Origin: Emiliania huxleyi CCMP1516
Lineage: Eukaryota > Haptophyta > Isochrysidales > Noelaerhabdaceae
Direction of reading: 5' to 3'
Length of the DNA: 33,799 nt
Assembly: GCF_000372725.1 (NCBI RefSeq)
Contig: NW_005201298.1
Coordinates: 21,936-55,734 of the forward strand
This document shows, in pieces, positions 19,406 through 30,139 of the stretch. Positions within the stretch are counted from its first letter, which is position 1. Every line of letters starts with the position of its first letter. The position numbers and the translations under genes are program-made. A model generated the notes under the pieces. The model was not told the DNA's origin. It was given only the letters and a program-made list of their open reading frames with translations, and made no database searches.

Positions 19406-19473
19406 CCGCCAGACGCCCGCCCCGGCGGTGAACGAGCGGAGCGAAGTGAACCGCCGGGGCGGGCGCCTGGCGG
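19406..19473. other. 24-bp inverted repeat, hairpin with 20-nt loop
   Basis: Arms 19406-19429 and 19450-19473 are complementary except for one position that becomes a G:U pair in RNA. The very GC-rich stem would be highly stable. It lies some 40-110 bp before a TATAAAAAG motif at 19516-19524 on the plus strand. It could be a cruciform, a terminator-like RNA structure or a folded-back repeat. Confidence 0.7.
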
Positions 19474-19768
19474 CTCCGCGGAGCGCCTTTGGCTCGGCGC
19501 GGGCGGGGGGGCGAGTATAAAAAGAAATCGAAGAGGCGCTCTCAAAGAAATTTAGTGCGGCCCGACTAACACAACCTTTAGGAACACCATTTTGCGGTCC
19601 TGAGCGGCCGTCTCGGAACGGTACAAGCAACGGTACGGGAGTTGCCCGGGCGGCAATGCTGCTCGCAACCCTAGACGTAGCCGACTAAACAACAATCCGA
19701 GCCTACGGCACCCCGGGCTCGTGATACCGCACCGCCCACGGGACCGACCCACACTGGGTTGCTTCCGA

Positions 19769-22700
19769 TCAAATGAACTGGCGGCTGTCGGGGGAAAGAG
19801 CGGCCTCCATCTCGGCGGCTTGGCGCATGAGCTGCCGCTGCTCGAGGGCGCTGATCCCCTCCTCATACGGCCCGTCGTAAGAGCCGCTGCTCTTCCTGCT
19901 CCCCCACACCGGCGGTGTGGTCATGTCGCCGGCCGCAGCCGCAAGCGGCGTCTCTGGCGCGGGAGGCTCTCCCCTCCCCAGCCGGCGCGGTGTCGGGTCG
20001 GGCGCCTGCCGGCGCTGCTCGACAAGCTCGACACCGCGCGGGAGCTCGGGCGTGCAGTCGGCCTCGGCGAGCCGCGCGTTGACGGCCGCCTCGATGTCGC
20101 CGAGCTTGCCCTTTGCTGCGCGGATGGCCGCGTCGTGCCGCTCCTCAGCGGCGGCCGCGCGCCGCAGCGGCGCCTGCTCCTCCCCAGGCATGTCCCCAGG
20201 CTCCTCCGGCAGCTGCACCGCCGACTGCCGCGCGTCGCGAGCCTTGTCGCGAGCGCGCTGCGCGAGGAAGGCGGCGCGCGCCTCCGCGTGCGCCACCCAC
20301 TGCGGCCTGCGCGGGACGAGCCACTTGAAGAGGACCTTGGCGAGGAGGACTGCGTGCTCGAGCGCCACGAGGAGCACGATGGTCGTGTACCAGACGGTGT
20401 ACCTGCCCACACGACCTCACGCGTGAAGAGTCTCCACTCACAGCGCGACCGCCGTGTGCACGGGACGGCGTGTGCCGCCGCTCGCCGCAGAGCGAGCAGA
20501 GCCGCGCGTCGTAATGCGGGTCGGCCGGGTCGCAGAGCAGGTCCGCGAAGGGCTGCGAGCGGTAGGCGAGTGCGTCGAGGTACTCCGAGGCGGGCAGCCA
20601 CGGCACCGACCCAACCTCCGCGAAGCAGAGCCTGTAGTTACTGCGGCACCGGTCGTCGTGCCAGGAGATGTTGAAACCGGACCAGACGCCAAAGGGAGTC
20701 ATCGCCTCCGGCTCGTTGGGCGGCGCAACCTCGCACGCGGCGTCGTCGCGGTCGGCGACGATCGGCGTCACGATGTAGTCGCGGAACGTCCACGACGTCG
20801 CGAGCAGCAGCACGTTGACCACGATGGCGAGCCACGAGAGGAGCTCCATCATCTGCTGCCACGAGCCCGCGTCCTTGGCGCCGAGGTAGCGCGGCCGCCG
20901 CACCTCGAAGCCGAGCTTGTGCGCGTCGACGCGCAGCTCCACGAAGTTGGCCAGCATCGCGCAGAAGGAGGCGAGCGGGAAGCAGGCCGAGAAGAGGGCG
21001 ATGTACCCGAACTGGACCACTACTCGGAGAAGGTGCCGTCGAAAGGGCGCATCGAGACCTGCGCCAGCGCGGGAGGGGGGGGGGGGGGGGTGCAGGCTTC
21101 GGTGGGCAGAGGGCTGGGGCGGCGGGCCGACGGCGGGGGAGAGGAGACTTGCCTGCCGCTCGATCGCGTAGCGGAACTCCATTTCCTGCGACGCGTGCCG
21201 GACGGCACTCGCGATGCGGTTGACACTCGGCTCCTCGGCTTGCCCGCCCGCCAACACCGCCCGAGGTGTGCCCTCGTTGCTCGTGGCGAGGGACGGCGGC
21301 GGCGGCGGGCGGGCCCCCCTTTGGACCTTTGCCGGCGCCGATTCCGCCAGCTTCGTCCACTGCCTCTCGAGAGCTCGAGCGCGCCGCCAGAGGTTGAGCC
21401 AGCGGACGAGCCTGCAGACAGCGCGTGTGGCGGGTCGGAGGGCCGTGGTGGGTGGACACACCCCCGCGGAAGGCGGGGCGGAGGGGAGCCGTGGCAGGAA
21501 GACTTGCAGCGGCAGCTCGTACAGCGGCTTCAAGATCATGAAGCATAGCATTGTCACGCGGAGCTCGGACCAGCAGTCGTCGCGCACAAAGATGAAGTCC
21601 TCGCCCCCGCCGTCCCCGCCGGCGCTGCAGCGCGATCCGGCGCTCATCGAGGCCCACCAGTCCCTGCCTCGGGCGCCACAGGTGTCCGCATACGGTTCGC
21701 CGTACGGGTCGGTGTACCCCCACCCGCCAAAGAGCGTCAGCGAGTTCGGCTTCGCGAACGCGACGTAGACGAGCGGGCCTGCTAGTCACAGGAACCTTCT
21801 AGGAACCTTCTAGGAACCTTCTCTAGCAGACGAGCGGGCCTGCTAGTCACAATGCTTTGGAGTCTGTGGACACGGCCTCGGGTGGAGCCCCCGTCCTCGA
21901 CAGGCGGGCCGTAAGAGTTGATGCACTCGAAGAGGAGGTTCTAGGAAGTGTCTAGGAAGTGTCGAGGAAGTGTCCAGGAAGTGTCCAGGAAGTGTCTAGG
22001 AAGTCGCGGGCCGTAAGAGTTGATGCACTGGAAGAGGAAGGACTTTCGGATGAGCGCGTCCTCGTACTCTGAGGCCGGGCGAGGGGGTGTGGCGCTCTGA
22101 GGGCGGGGGTGTGGAGCGCCGGCTGAGGCCGCCGGGGGACGGCGGGGGCGGGGGGGGGGGGGGGGGGCCAAACGGGAGGTTCTCCCCCTTTGAGGGCCCC
22201 TAGGGGCGGGGAGGGGCACCGGTGTCTGTCCTGTGGTACTCGAGGCCGTTCAGACAGGCTGCGAGCCGCTTGTACAGCGCGTTCATCACCGAGATCCAGA
22301 CGGTGTTGAGCGCCGCGCCGATGAAGGGACCCCATTGCGAGTTGAGGTAGGTGTTGCCTTCGAACTGTTTCCCCAGCCGGAGCAGCGCGCGGAACGAGAA
22401 AATGGAGAGCATCACCGCGACGGTGGTGGCGGCGACGAGCAGCAGCACCGGCGCGCCGACGCAGAAGAAGACGCAGAGCCGCCGCCACGGCGAGAGGACG
22501 AGCATCTCCTCGCCGGCGGGGTGCGGCACGAAGCGGCGGACGCGCGACGTGCCGCCCCCGGCCATGTAGAAGCCCCGCTGCTTGGTGATGGACTTCATGC
22601 GGTGGAAGGCCTGCAGGCGCTCGCGGGCCATGAGTGTGAGTGAGGGCTCCCACTGCTGCCCCCCTGACTATTGCACTTTTGTCTGTGTGGCGATGCCTTT

Positions 22701-24133
22701 CCCTGAGAACGCACACTCCGCCTCGTGTGCAATACCCCCTGTGTTCCGCGAGTGCGTGTGCCCCGTCTTCCGTGCTAGGACATGTGTAACACTGACTGAC
22801 TGGCTGGAAGGCCTGGACGAAGCGCGGCCGCGGCGCCTCGTCGCGCTCAAAGTTGAGCACGTCCCACTGGAAGGCGAGCGTGTGCTGCCTAGAAGGTTCC
22901 TAGAAGGTTCCTAGAAGGTTCCTATAGAAGGTTCCTAGAAGGCACAGCACTGGAAGGCGAGCGTGTGCTGCCTGCGAGCCCACAGCGTGCCTGCGGGGGG
23001 GGCATCTCCCTCGAGAGTCAGCTCTCTCGGGAGACAGAGGAGCATCGGCTCGCTCGCCTGCCCCCCACGTCAATGTGCAAGGGAGGGAGAGCGCCGGCCG
23101 CGGGAGACTGCGCGCGCGCCTCGGAGGGTCGCCCACAGCGCGATGACGACGGAGGAGAGGGGGAGAGTGAAGGCGGATTTGGTCGTGCACGTCTCCGCGA
23201 GGAAAGAGGTGCGGTCCTATACGTAGCACAGGCAGCCGTCACTCCAAGGTCTGGCCTGCTCCACCTCTGCACACGTCTCCACACAGAGGAAGGAGGTGCT
23301 GCGCTGGAATCAAGGGGGCGCCTACTACTACTCTTGTGTGTCTCGCGCCTTGCGTGTGTGTGTGGGGGGAGCGGGAAGGAGGAACCGCTTTCCAAGAGCG
23401 CCACTCTTGGAGCGCCGCCAAAACCACCCAGAGCGCTGCAAGCAGCGCCGGGGGCAATGACGGCTTACCGCCCAGCCAGCCCCCCCTCGGCACACCCCCG
23501 GCAGCCACAATGTGTGACGGTGCTACTACTAGGGGTGCGCTCCTCGTCGCCCGGGCAGAGGGCGGGCTCGGGCGGCGAGAGCGCCGCCGAGCCGAGGAAG
23601 TCGCACCCGTCGAAGAGGTAGATGCCCTCGAGCGCGAGGGACCCCCACATCAGCAGCCACAGCCAGCCGGTGTAGTGGTCGAGCCTGAGGGGGACACACG
23701 GCGCCATGATGCACCTCAGAAGATACACCCCCCATCTCTCCACACACACAATCTGAGCGGGCGCCGCTCTCTCACCAGCCGAAGTAGAAGGCGATCTTCT
23801 CGCCGTAGTGTCTAGGAAGTGTCAAGGAAGTGTCTAGGAAGTGTCTACTCACCAGCCGAAGTAGAAGGCGATCTTCTCGCCGTAGTAGTCGCGCACGCGG
23901 TGCAGCGGCATCTGGCAGAGGCCGAGGTCCGGAAACAGGCGGCGGCGGGTGCGCAGGACGCCGCCGCGCCAGGGCCAGATGCGGATGCTCTGCAGGGCGA
24001 AGCCGCGGTGGAGGCTGCGGCGCTCCTTGGCGTCGTGGAGAGGGAGGTAGGCGGTGAGGACGCCTGGCGGAGAGGGAGGGGGTGGGTGGGTGGAGGGGTG
24101 CGCGCGCGCCGCGAGCGCGCGAGCGAGCGCCGC

Positions 24134-24172
<39 letters not shown>

Positions 24173-24194
24173 TGTGCGCGCGCGTGCGTGTTTA

Positions 24195-24225
<31 letters not shown>

Positions 24226-24226
24226 A

Positions 24227-24291
<65 letters not shown>

Positions 24292-24998
24292 ATGCGTGTG
24301 TGCGTGCGTGTGGGTGCGCGTGGGCGTGCGTGCGTGCGTGTGTGTGAGTGTGTGTGCGTGCGTGCGTGTGGTGCGTGTGTGGGTGGGTGCAGTGCTTGGC
24401 GGTGTGTGAAAGGCCGCTCGCCCTTTCGCACGAGCTCGTCCAGGTTGAGCTCCGCCCCTCCACGATCGGCCGTCGCCTCCACCATCGAAAAGATGAGTCG
24501 CTGCCGCTCGAGCGAGGAGAAGAGGCGGCCTTGCTTGAGGGCGAACTGCTCGCGCCGCCGTCGCGTGAAGCCGCGATAGGCGGGCTGGCCGCGCTGGTGG
24601 TCCGTCTCCGACTTGGCCTCGTCGAGCAGCAGCATATCCATCTCGAGCCGCTCCGCCTCGCGCTCAAGCCTCTCTAGCGGAGCCGTGATCATGAGCAGGA
24701 GCCGCGAGCCGGTGCCCTTTGCGGCGACGGGCTGGAGACCGATCCGCTTGAGGGACTGGATGAGTTCATCGAGACCGGCAGCGAGGGTCCCGCTCGTGCC
24801 GCTCGGGTGAATGAGGACGAGGTCCGCCTCGAGGCCCGCCGCGGCCGCAGTGGCTGCCTCGGCCTCGAGCGAGACGGAGGCGGGTGCCTTGAGCTCGGAC
24901 TCGCCGTGGAACGCCTCTTGGACTACGATCGCGAATTCCTCAGACAGCCTCCGTAGGTTGGCGCGCCGAGAGACCGGGATCGGCGTGTTCATGGACAT
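19769..24998 (-). CDS. Anoctamin / TMEM16-family protein (ten exons)
   Basis: Exons: 24998-24422, 24063-23853, 23684-23530, 23435-23389, 22884-22813, 22610-22220, 22068-22012, 21778-21153, about 21011 (or 21058)-20479, 20402-19769. The phases fit and give about 1100 aa, a usual anoctamin length. Family hallmarks in order: YLPLHD before TM1, DYYGEKIAFYFGW, the TM2 stretch LWVVLAALQEWRSWK, QWDVLNFERDEAPRPRF, EYHRTDTEYEDALI followed by FLFQCINSYGP, YVAFAKP, CWSELRVTMLCFMILKPLYE, VVQFGYIALFSACFPLAS, ELRVDAHK and the last TM (YTTIVLLVALEHAVLLAKVL). Anoctamins are Ca2+-activated anion channels or lipid scramblases; which one cannot be told. Six of nine introns are GC-AG (1, 4, 5, 7, 8, 9). Introns 2, 4 and 7 carry duplicated splice junctions. 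There is a frame problem near 21020 (see findings). Confidence 0.88.
21075..21090. repeat. Poly-G run in anoctamin intron 8
   Basis: Sixteen consecutive G on the plus strand; a similar run lies at 22151-22167 in intron 6. On the transcribed strand both give poly-C tracts, probably serving as pyrimidine tracts before acceptors. Confidence 0.8.
21767..21851 (-). repeat. Duplicated acceptor of anoctamin exon 8 around an 11-bp array
   Basis: The 24-bp block 21767-21790 is repeated at 21828-21851. It contains 12 nt of exon 8 and 12 nt of intron including CTAGCAG. Between the copies are three units of AGGAACCTTCT (21790-21822). Confidence 0.92.
21904..22038 (-). repeat. Duplicated donor of anoctamin exon 7 around an 11-bp array
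   Basis: The 33-bp block 22006-22038 (27 nt of exon 7 plus 6 nt of intron) is repeated at 21904-21936 with one mismatch. Between them lie six CTAGGAAGTGT-type units (21941-22006). Confidence 0.92.
22865..22973 (-). repeat. Duplicated acceptor of anoctamin exon 5 around an 11-bp array
   Basis: The 26-bp block 22865-22890 (20 nt of exon, 6 nt of intron) is repeated at 22948-22973. Between them are about five AGAAGGTTCCT units (22891-22942), one with an AT insertion. Confidence 0.92.
23771..23886 (-). repeat. Duplicated donor of anoctamin exon 2 around an 11-bp array
   Basis: The 39-bp block 23848-23886 (34 nt of exon 2, 5 nt of intron, GTGAG donor) is repeated exactly at 23771-23809. Between them lie three TCTAGGAAGTG-type units. 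Confidence 0.92.
24131..24378. repeat. (TGCG)n microsatellite in anoctamin intron 1
   Basis: A long TGCG array with interruptions (TGTG, CATG, TTTACG), grading into TGTG and GGGTG at the right end. It fills most of the 358-nt GC-AG intron 24421-24064. Confidence 0.95.
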
Positions 24999-25171
24999 GC
25001 CTGCAGCGGCGGTTGTACGAGCCTGCAGCAGGGCCTTCGAGACTCCAGATCCCTACAAGCTCGAAATCAAAACCCCCACGATTTTCAGCCGCCGTTCACG
25101 GCCTCCGAGGACATTAGTTCGGGATTTGGGGGTTCGAAAGACGGGCTGCGCGCCCCCTGACCGCGTTTGAT
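24999..25171. promoter_or_regulatory. Candidate bidirectional promoter
   Basis: These 173 bp separate the minus-strand anoctamin ATG (24998) from a plus-strand ATG at 25172. No TATA box is seen. Head-to-head spacing this short suggests a shared promoter. Confidence 0.35.
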
Positions 25172-25300
25172 ATGGGCCTCTTCGGCAAGACCAAGAAGAA
25201 AGGGCTGCCGCCCAAGCTCGGCAAGAAGTCGGAGACGTCCTCCTCCGTCTCCGATCCCCCTTCCGTCGCCTCGACGCCGCCTCCTTGCTATGGAGCTCAT
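25172..25300 (+). CDS. First exon of an unknown protein, N-myristoylation-type start
   Basis: The ATG opens MGLFGKTKKKGLPPKLGKKS followed by a Ser/Pro-rich stretch. Gly2 with a basic cluster behind it fits an N-myristoylated, membrane-associated protein. Composition becomes unlikely after about residue 45, so the exon probably ends near 25300. No downstream exon was recognised on the plus strand, so the gene is incomplete or misread. Confidence 0.4.
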
Positions 25301-25756
25301 CAAAAAAACGGTTCAGTTTTCAAAGGCAAAAACGCCAGCCTACGCCCTCCCCTCACACTGACACTTCTCCCTTATTCCCAACTTTACGTTGCGCACCCAC
25401 GTCTCCCAGCGAGCTAGGATCTCCGCTTTTTCTCCCCTAGTCATCCGCCCGCGCCGCGCGCCTCTATGGGCGTCTAGTGCAGCCACTGACAGAACTATTC
25501 CCGACGGAGCTCGGAGGAGTGGTCGATGTCTCGCCTGAAGTCGGGTGGGCTCGCCTAGGGGAGGGGTGTGTGTGAGGTGGTGGAATGGTAAGGTTTCAGG
25601 CCACGGGGGTGGGGGATTTGGGGGATGAGTCAGGAGCCAGCAGCCTTCCTACTGGTCCTGAGTTCACAGCTCCTCCGCCCGACGGGGTGGTCCCTTGGAT
25701 TCGGGCCCCGCTCCCTTTTCCTGCGCCTGGTCTGTCCCTGTCATGCGTGTGTTGCG

Positions 25757-25880
25757 AGATGCAGAGCTGGTTAGCTGGAGCACAGAGCTGGTTTTGGGGC
25801 ACTGTGGTTAGGCTGGAGAGCTTGTTAGGCTGGGGCACAGAGCTGGTTGGGCTGGAGCACGGAGCTGGTTAGGCTGGAGC
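25757..25880. repeat. About 21-bp tandem repeat
   Basis: Degenerate copies of GAGCTGGTTAGGCTGGAGCA, five to six units. The interval 25300-25757 holds no recognised gene. Confidence 0.75.
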
Positions 25881-26068
25881 GGGGGCGGCGGCGGCCGGCG
25901 AGGGCATCGCAAGCAGGCGAGAGGCGGCCGCGGGGCGTCGAGTGGCGCGACAGGAGGGTAGGCTGGCCGTGGGGGGGCGCCGCATGGCCTCGGCAAATGA
26001 GTGAGTTTCCAGCTGGAGTTTCAATGGTTTATGAGGGGCCAGTATTGTACGCATTTGCACATCGAGCC

Positions 26069-26287
26069 TGGGGCGTGGCCTAGTTGGTACAGCGTTCGGG
26101 TCGGGGACGTTTTGGTCGTTGGTTCGAGCTCAGCTGGTGCAGTTTGTAGCCGCGCAGCGACGCGGGCGCGCGGGTGCGCGGCAGCCTCGGCAACCGAGGC
26201 GACAGTGGCGAGCAGGGGCGAGCAGGGGCGAGCAGGGGCAAGCAGGGGCAAGCAGGGGCCAGAGCAGTGCGGCGCGCCTGATTTTTT
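26069..26287 (+). mobile_element. tRNA-derived SINE
   Basis: The 5' part has a Pol III A box (TGGCCTAGTTGG, 26076-26087) and B box (GGTTCGAGCTC, 26121-26131) at tRNA spacing, with a foldable T-arm (GTTGG/loop TTCGAGC/TCAGC). The D and anticodon stems are degenerate and there is no 3' acceptor strand, so it is not an intact tRNA gene. The body contains five to six GAGCAGGGGC decamers and ends at a T6 tract (26282-26287), a Pol III terminator. Confidence 0.55.
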
Positions 26288-26307
26288 CGATGGGATCGGT
26301 CCGTGGG

Positions 26308-27622
26308 CAACCTGGTTTGTGGAGCTCCCGCAACTGTCCTGACAGTCCTGACAGAGTCCTGACAGAGTCCTGACATAGTCCTGACAGAGTCCTGACAGAG
26401 TCCTGACAGAGTCCTGGCGGGGTCCTGACGGCGCACGGTCTTCACAGTGCTCACAAGTGCCTCCGAAGAGACTTCCACCTTCCTTCACTGCAACCCTCCT
26501 TCCCCTCCCCCCCAGCAGTGAATGATAGACGCCCAGCCCCCCTTTCGACCGTGCGCGCCCTCTGCGGAATCGTCCTGATGGGGCAGTCCTGACGCAAAAC
26601 TTGAGAGTCCTGACAAGCAAACTTGAGAGTCCTGACAGAAACTTGAGAGTCCTGACAGAAACTTAGAGTCCTGACAGACAAAAGAAATCACTCTGGGTCT
26701 CGCGCCACTCGGCCGACCATGAAAAGCGCACAAGCAAGAGAGGCGCGGCCATGGTGCAGGCAACGTTACAGCCGGCAACGTGCATAGGCAGCAAAGCTCG
26801 GCCACGACGTCCATGGCCCGAGCGCCCCCGATTTGCCACCGGCAACCTGCAGGCCAGCGCCGAGCAGCGGACTGACTGACTGCTGACCGAGGCAGCGCCC
26901 ACGGCAGCGCCCACGGCAGCGCCCACAGCAGCACCCACGGCAGCACCCACGGCAGCGCACACGGCTTGGCTGGCCATGTCAGCCGCGCAGGGACCCTCCC
27001 GCGGGTCCAACCCGAAGCGCTCGACCGCTCGACAGCGCAAGTCGGCTGACGGAGCGAGCCGCATAGCCCTCCAGTGCTCACCGCAGGATCAGGCCTGACC
27101 GGCCCTCACGGCCTGGCCTGCCTGTGGACCAGCAAACTCGTTGGCTGTACGCGAGGAAAGAGCTGCGTGGCTGGGTCGATACCGTCCCCGTGCGCCCTTT
27201 CCCTCAGTGGAGGGCCGTCCCTGCCCTCGGGAGTAACTCGACTGTACACCCCTCCCTACTCTCTAGCTAAGGGCTCTATTCACAGCGGGGACAGTGGTTG
27301 TCCTGGCGGAGTCCTGACGGAGTCCTGACAGAGTCCTGACGGAGTCCTGACAGAGTCCTGACAGAGTCCTGACAGAGTCCTGACGGAGTCCTGACAGAGT
27401 CCTGACGGAGTCCTGACAGAGTCCTGACGGCCTATTTTGGAGTTTTTCAACTTTGAGGTATTGTAACTATGTGAAGGCACTATGAATGCATCAGTTCTTT
27501 GGGAGAGTGCAATCCATTTAGCTATTACCTCCAACTCAAAAAAAGTCTGGTGGCAAACGGGCAATGGGGTCCCTTATGGTGGCCTCTAAGGGTAAGTTGC
27601 GGGAGCTCCACAAACCAGGTTG
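26308..27622. mobile_element. Element bounded by a 28-bp inverted repeat with internal 11-bp arrays
   Basis: CAACCTGGTTTGTGGAGCTC continuing CCGCAACT (26308-26335) is exactly inverted at 27595-27622. Inside the left end lies an array of GTCCTGACAGA units (26336-26420) and toward the right end a second one (27300-27430), both in the same direct orientation. A related AACTTGAGAGTCCTGACAG repeat lies at 26585-26680 and a GGCAGCGCCCAC 12-bp array at 26893-26962. No transposase is recognised and no target-site duplication is clear. Confidence 0.45.
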
Positions 27623-28027
27623 GGCGTGTCAGGAGGCGGCCGGCCGGGAGAAACTCGTTAAAACTCCCGCGCGCACTGGCAGTGGCCCACTGGCACGAAC
27701 ACAGTCGGTGAGACGGCCCGACCGACTGGCATCGCCTCCACGCCGGGGCGACAAGCTTGGCACACCTCACCGCCGGCGCGCGCACGGCGGCAAACGACCA
27801 GCGTAAAGGCCGGCCGGCACCCACCCGGAAGGCACAACGAAAACGCAAGCGCATGCGACTAGAATCCGGCGCTGCTTCCTAGGGCCGATGAGCGATGACG
27901 TCTCGGCAGCTACTCCCACACGCGCCCGAGTGCTCAATCGCAATCGGACCCGCCCGCATCGTCGGCCGTGTCGAGGCCGCTGTGTGTGCGCCGCGCGCGC
28001 CAGCGGGCAGAGGGTACACTGACGCGC

Positions 28028-29149
<1,122 letters not shown>

Positions 29150-29260
29150 GGTGTTCCCGGGGGTGGCAGCGCTTTGGAGTACTGACTGTGCGACCGCCGA
29201 GTTTCACGCTGTTTCTTTTTTTGCGCCAAATGAAAGCAAGCGAAGGGACACACACATGAC

Positions 29261-29298
29261 GCGCGCGCGCGCGCGCGCGCGCACACACACACACACCG
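29261..29298. repeat. (CG)n(CA)n compound microsatellite
   Basis: Alternating CG followed by CA about 110-150 bp upstream of the four-TM gene ATG. Alternating purine-pyrimidine sequence favours Z-DNA. Confidence 0.9.
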
Positions 29299-29385
29299 CC
29301 GCATTTAGCCGCGGTGATTGGCCTCAGTGAGAGGTGCAAAACCCGTCGGCCTCAGTGAGAGGGGGGAACCATCGGAGAGAGCGGG

Positions 29386-29832
29386 CTACAGCAACGCAAC
29401 GCCGGGCCGGCTGCGCGCCATCGCCATCTCCACCACCGGCTCCCACACGTTCGTCGCCGGGTCGTACCTCTCCACCGAGCTGCGCGGGTTGGACGCGCTG
29501 TCTTCACCGCCCACAGCGTACAGCTTGCCGTCGAGCACAGCCACAGCGTGAGTATCCCGCCCCTCCGCCATTGGCGCCACCTCCTCCCATGCATTCGCCG
29601 CCGGGTCGTACCGTTCCACCGAGCTGAGGGTTTGGTCGCCTTCGTTGTACCCGCCAACAGCGTACAGCTTCCCATCGAGCGCCGCCACATCAATGAGCCT
29701 CCGAGACACCTCCATCGGCGCCACCGCCTCCCACGCATTCACCGCCGGATCGTACCGCTCGACCGAGCTGAGGCTCTCACCATGCGAATTCTTGCCGCCC
29801 ACCGCGTACATCTTCCCGTCGAGCACCGCCAC
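29386..29832 (-). CDS. Kelch-repeat protein fragment
   Basis: About 148 codons encode three kelch blades with the pattern LDGKLYAVGG...LSSVERYDP..NAWE.VAPM. The stop TAG follows VALL at 29386. Kelch blades form beta-propellers that bind partner proteins, often in ubiquitin-ligase adaptors. Five to seven blades are normal, so this is a partial propeller. The frame has no ATG before the first blade; an in-frame TGA lies just upstream and no acceptor AG is close. This suggests a 5'-truncated copy; (GA)n sequence at 29851-29866 borders the break. An unrecognised upstream exon is the alternative. Confidence 0.65.
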   Translation of the reverse strand: MAVLDGKMYAVGGKNSHGESLSSVERYDPAVNAWEAVAPMEVSRRLIDVAALDGKLYAVGGYNEGDQTLSSVERYDPAANAWEEVAPMAEGRDTHAVAVLDGKLYAVGGEDSASNPRSSVERYDPATNVWEPVVEMAMARSRPGVALL

Positions 29833-30139
29833 GGCGTGAAATGTACATCAAGAGAGAGAGAGAGAAGGAGGGCGATACAACAAGCGGGCTAGAGGTTCCT
29901 CTTTTCCGCGCCCCCCCCGCAAGGCGCGCGATACACGGCTACACGAGAACCCCTGGAGACCTGACTGTGCGTGTGTGTGTGTGTGTGTTAATCAGCCCGC
30001 AGAACCCTCCCAGCCTAGTCGGGAACCTTCTCTCACACCCTCGGGCAGGGGGGATCAACCGCACTGGTCCGAGGGGAACCCCCGGACTCAAGCCGACACG
30101 CACGAACCCTCCAGAGCGCGAGGTCGCAAGACCGGCGTT

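Noticed and set aside
23436..23530. 33-nt ultra-short intron GTAAGC...TTGCAG at 23468-23436
   Set aside because: Its phase does not join the flanking exons correctly. The donor at 23529 with the same acceptor gives a 94-nt intron that keeps phase through to the next exon.
24131..24378. Cys/Val/Arg or His/Ala repeat protein from the TGCG array
   Set aside because: It is a tetranucleotide microsatellite lying wholly within the GC-AG intron 1 of the anoctamin gene.
26069..26142. Intact tRNA gene
   Set aside because: A and B boxes are present, but the D and anticodon stems do not pair properly and the 3' acceptor strand is missing.
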